Assembly (NCBI GenBank): GCA_002692855.1
Contig: NZMJ01000046.1
Coordinates: 255,019-319,018 of the forward strand
Direction of reading: 5' to 3'
DNA: 64,000 nt
From: Maricaulis sp.
Lineage (GTDB): Bacteria > Pseudomonadota > Alphaproteobacteria > Caulobacterales > Maricaulaceae
Part shown: in pieces, positions 20,804 to 31,119 of the stretch
Numbering within the stretch: the first letter of the stretch is position 1
Layout of the letters: the number at the start of each line of letters is the position of its first letter
Made by a program: the position numbers and the translations under genes
Notes under the pieces: generated by a model
Told to the model about the DNA's origin: nothing
Database searches by the model: none
What the model saw: only the letters and a program-made list of their open reading frames with translations

Positions 20804-22942
20804 GTGACAGGGATTAAGAGCGCCGCATTGGTCGGCGTAGCCTTTGGCTATTTCGTATTTTCGTTTGAGTCGGTCGCGCAGGACGCCGTGACGCTGCCTG
20901 CGAACACGGCAGATCAGGTCGCCGTGTCCGAGAACGGACGGCAGATCTATCCGGCCGAGTTTTTCGCGGCGTTTTCGCCGGTTACGGCACTGGACATGAC
21001 GTCACGCCTGCCGGGATTTTCCCTCGACGGAGGGGATACGGGCCGGCGCGGACTGGGTGACGCGTTTGGCAATCTGCTGATCGACGGCCGCCGTCCATCC
21101 AACAAGTCCATCTCGCTTGGAACAGTGCTGGAGCGCATTCCGGCTGCGGATGTGGAACGCATCGAGCTGATCACCGAGTCCGGCGGCGAGTTCGAGATGC
21201 GCGGCCATACCCGGCTCGCCAATGTGATCCTGCGCGAAGGCGCGGGTGAATCTTCGTCCTGGAGCGCGCGGCTGTCGCGCTGGGACAATGGCCGCCTGAC
21301 GCCGCGGGGCTCGCTGTCGATGACGCGGACCGCGGGCGAAACTGAATTCACCTTCGGCCTGGAGGGCGGACTTCAGGCCCGCCGCCTGATCCGCCGGGAG
21401 GCTTTCTACACCGGTGGCGGCACGCTTCTCGAGCTGCGCGAGGAAAACGACCAGCGCGACTACTGGGAGGTCAATCCCACCGTCTCTGTCAGCACGACAC
21501 TGGGCGATGGTTCGCGCCTCCAGTTCGACGGCCGGGGCTGGATCTGGGAGTGGCACCGGGTCAATTCCGGCCTGGTCGACGGGGTATCCCCGACCGGAAC
21601 CCGGACGCCGATCCGGTATGAGCGCTCCGAGACCTTCAATTACGGCATGGGATCTCGCGGCTCGCTGACCTGGAGCCGTGACTGGTCGGACAATTTCTCG
21701 TCGGTAACGACCGGCTATGTGTCCTACGAACAATGGGAAGACGGGCCGGAACCCTTCGAGGTTTATGACCCGGTCAATTTCGTTGAAGCGGTCATTTTCG
21801 AAGCCGAAGGCAATTACACCGAACTGGCCCTGCGTCAGGCATTCTCCTGGACGCCCGGCGACGCGCACACGGTGGAATTCGGCGCCGAGGGCGCATTCAA
21901 CGCCCGCGATTCCTTCTTTGCCCTCACCTATGACGACGGCACCACGGTGACGCCGATCAATATCCCGGTGGCACAGGCCCTCGTGGAAGAGCGCCGAGCC
22001 GAAGTGTTCGGCCGTTACGTGTGGACGATCAACGACGCTTTCACGCTGGAATCAGGTCTCAGACTCGAATTTTCCGAGATCGCCCAGACTGGCGATGCCG
22101 AACAGACCCGCACATTCTTCTATCCCAAGCCGTCGGTGACGCTGAACTGGCGTGTCGATGACGCCAACCGGTTGCGCTTCGCCGTGGAACGCGACGTTGC
22201 CCAGCTCGAATTTGGCAAGTTTGCCAGTTCCGTTGACCTCGACAACAACAACCAGACCGTCGGCAATCCGGACTACGAACCGCAGCGCACCTGGACGGTC
22301 GAGGCCGAATGGACCCGGAATTTCGGGGATGATGCCACCGTATCGATCACGGTGGGCCGCGACATGATCGAAGGTCTTGATGACTTCGAGCCGCGCTTTG
22401 ACGCGGTCAATGGCCGCTTCTTCGACGTGCCGGGCAATATCGGCGACGGCACAATTGACCGGGTCACGCTGAACGCCACCACCCCGCTGGACCGGATCGG
22501 CCTGTCGAACGCCGTCCTGACCACCTTCCTGGAATGGTATGGCACCAACATCACCGATCCGCTGACCGGTCGTGACCGCCAGTTCTCCGGCATTCGTGAA
22601 TGGGAGATGCGGTTCGACTTCCGCCAGACCTTCCCCGAGAACCAGTGGGCTTGGGGATGGGATTATTACTGGCTGTCGAACGGCCGCAATTACCGCGCCA
22701 ATGAGCTGCAACAGAACGGCTTCTCGGACGGTGATTTCGACATCTATATCGAGACCACGCGCTGGCTGGGCGTCACCACGCGTCTGGGCGCGGACTATGT
22801 CTTCGACAATGGCCAGGACCAGCGGCGTTATTTCTTCAACCGGGACCTGGGAGGCCGCCAGGGCCGTGTTGTGGACTTCGTGGAAGACCGCAATGTCCGC
22901 GAGGGCCCGACGGTCTATCTTGAAATGCGCGGAACATTCTGA
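20804..22942 (+). CDS. TonB-dependent receptor-like outer-membrane protein
   Basis: Plug-like region (FGNLLIDGRRPSNKSISLGTVLERIPAADVERIELI), long beta-barrel, C-terminal Phe. SD-like GAGGGAG before GTG 20804; the ORF track start is 20774. Confidence 0.82.
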   Translation: MTGIKSAALVGVAFGYFVFSFESVAQDAVTLPANTADQVAVSENGRQIYPAEFFAAFSPVTALDMTSRLPGFSLDGGDTGRRGLGDAFGNLLIDGRRPSNKSISLGTVLERIPAADVERIELITESGGEFEMRGHTRLANVILREGAGESSSWSARLSRWDNGRLTPRGSLSMTRTAGETEFTFGLEGGLQARRLIRREAFYTGGGTLLELREENDQRDYWEVNPTVSVSTTLGDGSRLQFDGRGWIWEWHRVNSGLVDGVSPTGTRTPIRYERSETFNYGMGSRGSLTWSRDWSDNFSSVTTGYVSYEQWEDGPEPFEVYDPVNFVEAVIFEAEGNYTELALRQAFSWTPGDAHTVEFGAEGAFNARDSFFALTYDDGTTVTPINIPVAQALVEERRAEVFGRYVWTINDAFTLESGLRLEFSEIAQTGDAEQTRTFFYPKPSVTLNWRVDDANRLRFAVERDVAQLEFGKFASSVDLDNNNQTVGNPDYEPQRTWTVEAEWTRNFGDDATVSITVGRDMIEGLDDFEPRFDAVNGRFFDVPGNIGDGTIDRVTLNATTPLDRIGLSNAVLTTFLEWYGTNITDPLTGRDRQFSGIREWEMRFDFRQTFPENQWAWGWDYYWLSNGRNYRANELQQNGFSDGDFDIYIETTRWLGVTTRLGADYVFDNGQDQRRYFFNRDLGGRQGRVVDFVEDRNVREGPTVYLEMRGTF

Positions 22943-22982
22943 CGGGCCACGCCCCCTCCGACGCGACACCGGCAGAATGAGA

Positions 22983-23014
22983 AAGGGCCGCGGAGAATGC
23001 TCTCCGCGGCCCTT
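22983..23014. terminator. Bidirectional terminator between convergent genes
   Basis: AAGGGCCGCGGAGA-atgc-TCTCCGCGGCCCTT, perfect 14-bp stem. Confidence 0.85.
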
Positions 23015-23037
23015 GTCATTTCCGGTTGGGCGACGCC

Positions 23038-24849
23038 TTACGGCGCGCCGGACGTCCGGTCCATCGAAGGCCCGCCGGCCTCGGTGTCCTCGGGGTGGGA
23101 CTCCAGCTGCGAGTCCGCACCGGCCATCAGCCATTTGATCAGGGGCGAGATCAGCAGCATCACCACTGCGATGCCGATCGCGATCATGCCGACCTGCGAA
23201 TAAACGCTGACATAGGTCGCCTTGGCTGCCGCCACGTCGGTCAGCTGACCGGCGATGGTTTCCGCACCCGTGGTCGACGCGATCACGCCCGACAGGTAGT
23301 TGGACAGGCCCGAGTAGAGGAACCAGGCCCCCATCGTCATGCCCACCACGCGTGCCGGAGCCAGCTTGGTCACAGCCGAAAGGCCGACCGGTGACAGCAT
23401 CAATTCGCCCATCGTGTGGATGAAGTAGATGAGGAAGATGAAGTAGACGGCCGTCATCCCTGCATCACCGCTCAGCCCCATGCCGCCAACCAGGGCGAAG
23501 AAGCCCAGGCCCGCCATGAACACGCCGAGGGCGAATTTCACGGGCGTTGAGGGGTTCATCTTCTTCTTCGCCAGGTAGATCCACAGCCAGGCGAGGACTG
23601 GGGCGAAGATGAAGATGAAACCGGCATTGAGCGACTGGAAGACCGGAGCCGGAACCGACCATCCGAAGATGGTGCGGTCCACGAGGCGGTCAGTGAAAAG
23701 GTTCAGGGACGAACCAGCCTGTTCGAACAGCGCCCAGAACGGGATCTGCGCGAGTACGAAATAGGTGGCCGCAAACATCCGGCGGCGTTCGATTCCCTTC
23801 GTCCTCAGGACGGCATAGCCGATCAGGAAGATGAACATCACGATGCCGAGGATGGCGGAAACGCCGCCCATATAGTCCGGCATCATCACGGCGACCATCG
23901 ACACGGCGATGATGCCCAGGCCGGCGAGATAGCAGGCCCATTCGACGTTGATCGGGCCGAACACCTTCTTTTTCAGCTTCTCGGGATCAGGCGGATCCGC
24001 CCGGCCTTCAAGCCAGTGCTGGAAGAACAGGAAGGTCAGCAGTCCTGCGAGCATGCCGATACCGGCAAGACCGAACCCCCAGGCCCAGCCCCAGACAATG
24101 CCGATGATGCCGACGGTCCACGACGCCAGGAAGGAGCCCAGGTTGATACCCATGTAGAACAGGGTGAAGCCCGAATCTCGCCGCGTATCTCCAAGCTCGT
24201 AGAGCGATCCCACGATCGTCGAGATATTCGCCTTCAGGAAGCCGACGCCCGCAATGATCAGGGCGAGCGCAAGATAGAGGATGTTCACGTAGAGCGGGTC
24301 CTGTTCGACCCGGCGCTCCGTATCCGCCATCAAGACCGTACCGGGCAGCCCGACCACGTCCGGGCTCTCGATGATCATCTGGTCGCCGCCTTCGGCAAAG
24401 CTGATCACCGACTGGCCGGCATCGGAGACGATCAGCGGAATGGCATCGCCGCCCCGCCCGTCGAGCGTCAGTTCGTACTCCGCGCCATCATAGGTCAGGA
24501 TTTCACGTGATCCCGCGCCTTCAAAGGCCATCATGCCGTGTCCGAAGACCAGCAGGATCGCACCGAAGGTGACCGCCTTTCGTTGCCCGAGATACTTGTC
24601 GGCCAGGCTGCCGCCGATGATCGTCATCACGTAGACGAGCGCGACATAGGCTCCATAGATCAGGTTTGACCGCTCGTCCGAGAACAGGAAGTGCTGCGTC
24701 AGATAGATGATCAGCAGGCCACGCATCCCGTAATAGGAAAAGCGCTCCCACATCTCGGTGAAGAACAGAATGGCCAGCCCTTTCGGGTGGCCAAAAAAGC
24801 TTGTGTCTTTTGAAGGCGCGGACGAGGCCGGCGCGGGCGTGTCTGTCAC
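23038..24849 (-). CDS. Proton-dependent oligopeptide (POT/PTR2) family transporter
   Basis: FTEMWERFSYYGMRGLLIIYL; GVGFLKANISTIVGSLY; about 14 hydrophobic segments. Confidence 0.92.
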   Translation of the reverse strand: MTDTPAPASSAPSKDTSFFGHPKGLAILFFTEMWERFSYYGMRGLLIIYLTQHFLFSDERSNLIYGAYVALVYVMTIIGGSLADKYLGQRKAVTFGAILLVFGHGMMAFEGAGSREILTYDGAEYELTLDGRGGDAIPLIVSDAGQSVISFAEGGDQMIIESPDVVGLPGTVLMADTERRVEQDPLYVNILYLALALIIAGVGFLKANISTIVGSLYELGDTRRDSGFTLFYMGINLGSFLASWTVGIIGIVWGWAWGFGLAGIGMLAGLLTFLFFQHWLEGRADPPDPEKLKKKVFGPINVEWACYLAGLGIIAVSMVAVMMPDYMGGVSAILGIVMFIFLIGYAVLRTKGIERRRMFAATYFVLAQIPFWALFEQAGSSLNLFTDRLVDRTIFGWSVPAPVFQSLNAGFIFIFAPVLAWLWIYLAKKKMNPSTPVKFALGVFMAGLGFFALVGGMGLSGDAGMTAVYFIFLIYFIHTMGELMLSPVGLSAVTKLAPARVVGMTMGAWFLYSGLSNYLSGVIASTTGAETIAGQLTDVAAAKATYVSVYSQVGMIAIGIAVVMLLISPLIKWLMAGADSQLESHPEDTEAGGPSMDRTSGAP

Positions 24850-24943
24850 GTTGATCTCCCCTTATTCGATCAATCGGTCGAATTGGCGCGCACTTGACCA
24901 CGGGGAAAGGGCGGGCTCAAGCCCGCAATGTTTCAAGACTTCG

Positions 24944-26365
24944 TCAGTATGCGCACTCGGTGAAAGCCGGTTCGACCGACCCGCCCCAGCGGCCATGATA
25001 CCGCTCGAGCAAATCTTCGGCCGCCGTCTTACCGGTCGCCGCGATCTCGTTGAGATCATCGAGGAAGAGTGTCTCGTATTCACCGTGCATGTTCTGGCGT
25101 TCGCGCCGGCGCAACCCGCCGCGACTGATGGCCAGCGCATCGCGTGCGATCTGCTGGACCGTCGTGTTGCGGAACGGCGTCTTCAGCGCCGTTTTCGCGA
25201 CATCGATTCGCAACTGGCTACGCTCCTCGTCGGTCCAGTCCTTGACCAACTGCCACGCCTCGTCGAGCGCCGCATCGTCATAGAGCAGCCCAACCCAGAA
25301 GGCCGGCAGGGCGCACAGGCGGTTCCAAGGCCCGCCATCCGCACCGCGCATTTCCAGGAAGGTTTTCAGGCGCACTTCCGGGAATATTGTCGACAAATGA
25401 TCTTCCCAGTCACTCATCACCGGGCGTTCGCCGGGCAGCGCCGGCAGCTTTCCGGCCATGAAATCCCGGAAGCTCTGCCCCGAGGCATCGATGAATTTTC
25501 CGCCGCGCTTGACGAAATACATCGGCACGTCGAGCACCCACTCGGCATACCGTTCGAACCCCATCCCGTCCTCGAACGCGAAGGGCAGCATGCCGGTCCG
25601 GTTGTTGTCGGTGTCGGCCCAGATATGGGCACGGTAGGACAGGAAGCCGTTCGGCTTGCCGTCGGCGAAAGGCGAATTGGCGAACAACGCCGTCGCGACC
25701 GGCTGCAGGGCCAGTGAGACCCGCATTTTCTTCACCATGTCGGCTTCGCTCGAGAAATCGAGATTCGTCTGAACGGTACACGACCGGAACATCATCTGGT
25801 GGCCCCGCGTGCCGACCTTCGGCATGTAGGCCTTCATGATGTTGTACCGGTCCTTCGGCATCATCGGCGTGTCTTCAAGCGACCATTTCGGCGAGAAGCC
25901 AAGCCCCAGAAAGCCCGCGCCGATCTCGTCGGCCACGGCCTTGACCTCTTTCAGGTGACCATTCACCTCGGCACAGGTCTGGTGGAGCGTTTCAAGCGGC
26001 GCACCTGACAATTCGAACTGACCGCCGGGTTCCAGGCTGACGCTGGCTCCGTCGCGTTTCAGCGCAATCGGCTTGCCGTTTTCCAGAACCTCTTCCCAGC
26101 CAAACCGGGTCAGCCCTTCGAGCATCTTTCGAACGCTCGGGCCGTCGGATTCATAAGGCAGCGGGTCGTGTCCGTTCAGCGAAAAGCCGAATTTCTCGTG
26201 TTCAGTGCCGATCCGCCAGGCCGCGCGCGGCTTGCATCCGGAAGCCAGATGACCGGCAAGGTCCTCGATCGTTTCAACCGGGGCGCCGTCGCCGCCTTGT
26301 CCATAAGTTCCGCTCACGCCCAGCCCTCGCTTGTCTCGCGCATCAGTTATGCGCGGCCTCGCCAT
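24944..26365 (-). CDS. gshA: Glutamate-cysteine ligase (class III/plant-type)
   Basis: [13 protein letters not shown]...[28 protein letters not shown]...[27 protein letters not shown]. Confidence 0.95.
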   Translation of the reverse strand: MARPRITDARDKRGLGVSGTYGQGGDGAPVETIEDLAGHLASGCKPRAAWRIGTEHEKFGFSLNGHDPLPYESDGPSVRKMLEGLTRFGWEEVLENGKPIALKRDGASVSLEPGGQFELSGAPLETLHQTCAEVNGHLKEVKAVADEIGAGFLGLGFSPKWSLEDTPMMPKDRYNIMKAYMPKVGTRGHQMMFRSCTVQTNLDFSSEADMVKKMRVSLALQPVATALFANSPFADGKPNGFLSYRAHIWADTDNNRTGMLPFAFEDGMGFERYAEWVLDVPMYFVKRGGKFIDASGQSFRDFMAGKLPALPGERPVMSDWEDHLSTIFPEVRLKTFLEMRGADGGPWNRLCALPAFWVGLLYDDAALDEAWQLVKDWTDEERSQLRIDVAKTALKTPFRNTTVQQIARDALAISRGGLRRRERQNMHGEYETLFLDDLNEIAATGKTAAEDLLERYHGRWGGSVEPAFTECAY

Positions 26366-26408
26366 TCGGCAAGGTCAGCTCACGCGTGATTGAACACTGT
26401 TCAGGGAT

Positions 26409-27170
26409 TTATGCCCAGTCGCCCAGCACGGCCTGCCACAGGGTCAGCGCGGCGACCGCTGCCGTATCCGCGCGCAGGATGCGGGGACCCAGACCGATGG
26501 CGTGAACGAAGGGCAGGCTGCGCAGCCGCGTCCGCTCATCAGGCGAGAACCCGCCCTCGGGTCCGATCAGTATGGCAGTCCGACCGGTCGCAAGGCGCTG
26601 GAACACTTCCAGCGCAGGACCTGCACGGCCGGCATCCCCGCCCCACTGGGCGTCCGGATCATCACCCGCCTCGTCGCAATAGATCAGCGCCCGATCGGGA
26701 TCCCAGCCATCCAGAACGCGGTCCAGTGTCGCCGCCTCGGCAATCTCCGGGATATCCAGGCGCTCGGTCTGCTCGGCCGCCTCCTTGGCAATGGACATGA
26801 AACGGTCGATTCTCACGCGCTCGGACTGCGTAAAACGGGTAAGGACAGGCCGGATGCGCCGTGCGCCCAGCTCGGTCGCCTTTTCGACGATGAAGTCGGT
26901 GCGCGCTTTCTTCACGGGTGCAAACAGGAGATCGAGATCGGGTACCGGTCTGGCCTCGCGCAGTTGCCTCGACACGGACAGCACTGCGGATTTGCGCGAC
27001 GCTTGCGACACTTGGGCTAGCCACTCGCCATCGCGCGCGTTGAACAGTCGCACCGGGTCGCCCTGGCCCCGGCGCATCACCGTCACCAGATAATGCGTGT
27101 CGTCCTTGCCCAGCTGGACATCACGACCGGCGGCCAGCGCCGTTTCAAGATGGAGACGGGGAATATTCAT
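26409..27170 (-). CDS. rsmE: 16S rRNA (uracil(1498)-N(3))-methyltransferase
   Basis: MNIPRLHLE...HYLVTVMRRGQGDPVRLFNARDGEW...ILIGPEGGFSPDER...LGPRILRADTAAVAALTL. Confidence 0.94.
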   Translation of the reverse strand: MNIPRLHLETALAAGRDVQLGKDDTHYLVTVMRRGQGDPVRLFNARDGEWLAQVSQASRKSAVLSVSRQLREARPVPDLDLLFAPVKKARTDFIVEKATELGARRIRPVLTRFTQSERVRIDRFMSIAKEAAEQTERLDIPEIAEAATLDRVLDGWDPDRALIYCDEAGDDPDAQWGGDAGRAGPALEVFQRLATGRTAILIGPEGGFSPDERTRLRSLPFVHAIGLGPRILRADTAAVAALTLWQAVLGDWA

Positions 27171-27260
27171 GCCTGATCCATAGCGCGGTTCGCCAATGGG
27201 CGGAACGGGCCGCACGAGCGACGGGTTATAGTGGTGCAGACAGACCGAGGGATCACCGCA

Positions 27261-28625
27261 ATGAACATACTGAAGACCATCAACCCGGCCAACGGGGACT
27301 TGATCAGCGAACACGAGCAGCACAGCGATGCCGAGATCGAGGCCGCACTGGCACGGTCGGCGCGCGCCTTTCAGGCGGGACGGTCGCAATCCTTCGATGA
27401 TCGCGCCGCGCGTATGCGGTCAGTCGCGGACGTCCTTGAGAACCGCAAGGACAAATACGCTCACCTGATGACGGTCGAGATGGGCAAGCCGATCAGCCAG
27501 GCGCGCGCGGAAGTCGAAAAATGCGCGATGATCTGCCGTCACTATGCGCAGCACGCAGAAGCCCTGATGGCAGATGAGTCAGTGGGCGACGACCCGAAGC
27601 GCTATGTGCGCCACCTGCCGCTCGGTCCGGTGCTCGCCGTCATGCCGTGGAATTTCCCGTTCTGGCAGGTGATCCGCTTTGCGGCCCCGAACCTGATGGC
27701 CGGGAACACCGCTGTCCTCAAACATGCCAGCAATGTCACAGGCTGCGCGCTCGCCCTCGGCGATCTCTTTCACGAGGCCGGGTTCGCGGATGGAACTTTT
27801 GAAGTGTTGAAGACCGGCTCCGACCGGATCGGCAAGATCATCCGCGATGACCGGATCCGCGCTGTAACGCTGACCGGTTCGGAGAAGGCCGGCTCGGCTG
27901 TCGCGGCGATTGCCGGCGAAGTGATCAAGAAGACCGTGCTCGAACTGGGCGGCTCGGACGCCTTCATCGTCATGCCGTCAGCGGACCTGGAAGCGGCAGC
28001 GAAGGTGGGGGTCGATGCCCGCATGACCAATTCCGGCCAGTCCTGCATCGCGGCCAAGAGGTTCATCGTCCATGCCGACATCTACGAGGCCTACCGCGAC
28101 GCCTTCATCGCGGAACTGGAGCGTCAATCGGTAGGCGATCCGACCCTGGATTCGACCGATATCGGTCCGCTGGTTTCCGCCGAAGCCCGCGACGATCTGG
28201 CCGAAAAGGTCAAGAAGACCGTGTCCATGGGCGCGAAACGAGTCGTCGGGGCACAGCCGCAATCCGGTGCCGGTGCCTATTTCCAGCCTGGCGTGCTGGA
28301 AGAAATTCCCGCCAACTCTCCCGGCGCGGTGGACGAATTCTTCGGCCCCGTGGCCCTGTTCACGCGGGTCCGGTCGCTGAGCGACGCCATCGCGATTGCG
28401 AACGACCACCGCTACGGGCTGGGCTCTGCGATCTTCACGAATGAGGACAAGGAAATCGAGATGGCGGTAAACCATCTCGAAGCCGGCACCACGGCCGTGA
28501 ACCAGAAAGTCTCCTCGCAGGCCGAACTGCCCTTCGGCGGCGTGAAGCGGTCCGGCTACGGGCGAGAGCTGGCCCGTGACGGCCTGCTGGAATTCACCAA
28601 TCGCAAGGCCGTGGCCGTTAAGTAA
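27261..28625 (+). CDS. NAD(P)-dependent aldehyde dehydrogenase (succinate-semialdehyde dehydrogenase-like)
   Basis: PWNFPFWQVIRFAAPNLMAGNTAVLKHASN; LELGGSDAFIV; NSGQSCIAAKRF. Confidence 0.93.
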   Translation: MNILKTINPANGDLISEHEQHSDAEIEAALARSARAFQAGRSQSFDDRAARMRSVADVLENRKDKYAHLMTVEMGKPISQARAEVEKCAMICRHYAQHAEALMADESVGDDPKRYVRHLPLGPVLAVMPWNFPFWQVIRFAAPNLMAGNTAVLKHASNVTGCALALGDLFHEAGFADGTFEVLKTGSDRIGKIIRDDRIRAVTLTGSEKAGSAVAAIAGEVIKKTVLELGGSDAFIVMPSADLEAAAKVGVDARMTNSGQSCIAAKRFIVHADIYEAYRDAFIAELERQSVGDPTLDSTDIGPLVSAEARDDLAEKVKKTVSMGAKRVVGAQPQSGAGAYFQPGVLEEIPANSPGAVDEFFGPVALFTRVRSLSDAIAIANDHRYGLGSAIFTNEDKEIEMAVNHLEAGTTAVNQKVSSQAELPFGGVKRSGYGRELARDGLLEFTNRKAVAVK

Positions 28626-28662
28626 CTTTTCGCGGCGCGCGCCATCGGTTAGCAATGGCGGG

Positions 28663-29589
28663 ATGACGTTTGCCTCTGACCGCCGTGTGGCGGATTCCCT
28701 TCCGGCCACCTGGGTCGACCGCATGCCGGTCCGTCTGAGGCCCTTTTTGCGGCTGGCGCGCTATGACCGCCCGGCCGGCTTCTGGTTATTGGCCATTCCG
28801 TGCTTTCAGGGCATCGCCCTGGCCAGTATCGGATCCGGCCTGGGCTGGAGTTCGGCGTATTACGCACTTCTGTTCCTGATCGGTGCGATCGCGATGCGCG
28901 GCGCCGGTTGCACCTACAACGATATCGTCGACCGTGATCTGGACCGGCAGGTCGAGCGCACCCGCGACCGCCCGCTGGCTGCGGGAACCGTTTCCGTGCG
29001 TGCGGCCTGGCTTTTCGTCTTTGCCCAGTGCCTCGTCGGCTTTGTCGTCCTGCTTCAACTGCCGCCGCTGGCGATCGGCATAGGGCTGGGATCATTGATC
29101 CTGGTCGCGGCCTATCCCTTCATGAAGCGGATCACCTGGTGGCCTCAGGCGTGGCTTGGCCTGACCTTCAACTGGGGCGTGCTGGTCGCCTATGCGACCA
29201 TGACCGGGCGGATCGATGCCGCCGCCATCGCGCTCTACCTGTCGGGGCTGTTCTGGACGTTGGGTTACGACACGATCTATGCCTGCCAGGACATGGAGGA
29301 CGACGCCCTCGTCGGCGTCCGCTCCACCGCGCGCGCCCTGCAAACCCATCTGCGCCGGTGGCTCTGGATATTCTACGGGGCGACGGCAGCCCTGGCCGGG
29401 CTCGCCGCCCTTCTGGCAGGCGCCTCCCCCTGGTTCGTGATGGGCTTTTCGCTCTACGCTTTTCACCTGTTCGACCAGGTCCGCCGCGTCGATCCGGCGT
29501 TTCCGGCGCAATGTCTCTCGGTGTTCAAGGCCAACCAGCTCACCGGACTGTTACTGGTTCTCGCACTTTCGGTCGCAGCCTTCATTTGA
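28663..29589 (+). CDS. ubiA: 4-hydroxybenzoate polyprenyltransferase
   Basis: LARYDRPAGFWLLAIPCFQGIAL...GCTYNDIVDRDLDRQVERTRDRPLAAG...YDTIYACQDMEDD. Confidence 0.96.
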   Translation: MTFASDRRVADSLPATWVDRMPVRLRPFLRLARYDRPAGFWLLAIPCFQGIALASIGSGLGWSSAYYALLFLIGAIAMRGAGCTYNDIVDRDLDRQVERTRDRPLAAGTVSVRAAWLFVFAQCLVGFVVLLQLPPLAIGIGLGSLILVAAYPFMKRITWWPQAWLGLTFNWGVLVAYATMTGRIDAAAIALYLSGLFWTLGYDTIYACQDMEDDALVGVRSTARALQTHLRRWLWIFYGATAALAGLAALLAGASPWFVMGFSLYAFHLFDQVRRVDPAFPAQCLSVFKANQLTGLLLVLALSVAAFI

Positions 29590-29670
29590 CCCGGAGCGCG
29601 CCGCATGGCGTGATGGCATTTCATTCCTCCGCGACGAGGGACGCGGCGGATCATTTTGGGGAGACCAGAC

Positions 29671-31119
29671 ATGCGATATCGGCTTCTGGCCGTATTCGGT
29701 GCCTTCGCGCTTGCGGCGTGTGGCAGCGGATCTGACGGACCCGCACCTGACCGTGCGGCACCGCAAACCGGCGACGACACGACCACAGACGTGTCGATGG
29801 TCAACGGCATCGAGATCGAGGTCGATTACCACACGCTCGACAATGGCTTGCGCGTTGTCCTGTCCGAGGACCACACCATCCCCACCGCGACGGTCGGCGT
29901 CTATTACGGCGTCGGATTCCGCAACGAGCCGCGCGGTCGCACCGGTTTCGCCCACCTGTTCGAACACCTGATGTTCCAGGGTTCGGAAAACCTGCCCGGC
30001 GGCGAGTTTGACCAGTTGATCTACAATTCGGGCGGTGTGAACAACGGGTCCACACGGTTCGATTACACGAACTACTACGAAGTCGTTCCCTCGAACGCGC
30101 TTCAATCGGTCCTGTGGGCCGAGGCGGACCGCATGGCGCGCCCGATCATCGATCAGGAAGGCCTCGATGCGCAGACCGGCGTGGTCACCAACGAAGTGCT
30201 CGTGAACGTGATCAATCAGCCCTATGGCGGCTGGGTGTGGATCGACCTGCCGATGCTGGCGTTCGAGAACTGGCACAACGCCCACAATTTCTACGGCGAC
30301 CTGACCGATCTGGAAGCGGCGGACCTGTCCGATGCCCAGACCTTCTTCGACAGCTATTACAGCCCCTCCAACGCCGTGATCGTCGTCGCGGGCGATTTCG
30401 AACCCGCCGAGACACTGGCCTGGATCGAGGACTATTTCGGCGATGTCCCGGCAGGCAATCCTCTGCCCGAGATCGACATCTCGGAGCCGCGTCAGGAAGA
30501 AGAGAAATTCGGATCCCGCGAGGATCCGCTTGCACCGCAGCCGGCCCTCGCCTTCGGCTATCAGATGCCCGAGCGCGGGACGCAGGAATACTACGCCATG
30601 GCCGTGCTCGATCAGCTTCTGGTGCAGGGCAATGACAGCCTTCTGCACCGGGCGATTGTCGTCGATGAAGGATATGCGTCCGGCGTGTTCGGCGGAATCA
30701 ACCTGCTCGGCAACCTCTACAACTACAACGGCCCGATGCTCTGGACCGTGGGCATGATCCACGGCAACGAGCATGACCGGGACGCCATCATGACCACCGT
30801 CGATGACGTGATCGAACGGCTGCGCACCGAGGAAATTTCCGAGGAAGAACTCAGCCGCGCGCTGACGAAGCTGCGGTCTGATTTCTACGGCATCGTCGAT
30901 TCCGGCACGCGATTCGGCCTCATCGACCTGCTGGCCGCATTCGCGTTGTTTGACGACGACCCGTCGCGGATCAACCGCATCGAGGAGGGTTTCGACGATG
31001 TGACGCCCGCCCTCGTTCTGGCCACCGCGCAGGAATATCTGCGTCCGACCAATCGTTCCGTTCTGGAAGTTGTCCCGGCACCGGCTGACGGTACGGGTGA
31101 AGAGGAGGACGGCCAATGA
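29671..31119 (+). CDS. M16 family zinc metallopeptidase, catalytic-type subunit (lipoprotein)
   Basis: Lipobox (LAACGSGSD); HLFEH zinc motif and downstream NEV glutamate. Confidence 0.93.
   Translation: MRYRLLAVFGAFALAACGSGSDGPAPDRAAPQTGDDTTTDVSMVNGIEIEVDYHTLDNGLRVVLSEDHTIPTATVGVYYGVGFRNEPRGRTGFAHLFEHLMFQGSENLPGGEFDQLIYNSGGVNNGSTRFDYTNYYEVVPSNALQSVLWAEADRMARPIIDQEGLDAQTGVVTNEVLVNVINQPYGGWVWIDLPMLAFENWHNAHNFYGDLTDLEAADLSDAQTFFDSYYSPSNAVIVVAGDFEPAETLAWIEDYFGDVPAGNPLPEIDISEPRQEEEKFGSREDPLAPQPALAFGYQMPERGTQEYYAMAVLDQLLVQGNDSLLHRAIVVDEGYASGVFGGINLLGNLYNYNGPMLWTVGMIHGNEHDRDAIMTTVDDVIERLRTEEISEEELSRALTKLRSDFYGIVDSGTRFGLIDLLAAFALFDDDPSRINRIEEGFDDVTPALVLATAQEYLRPTNRSVLEVVPAPADGTGEEEDGQ

Noticed and set aside
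26391-26403. TGAACACTGTTCA inverted repeat between rsmE and gshA as a LexA/SOS-type box
   Set aside because: Spacing does not match alphaproteobacterial GTTC-N7-GTTC or the Gram-positive LexA consensus; single short repeat, likely chance
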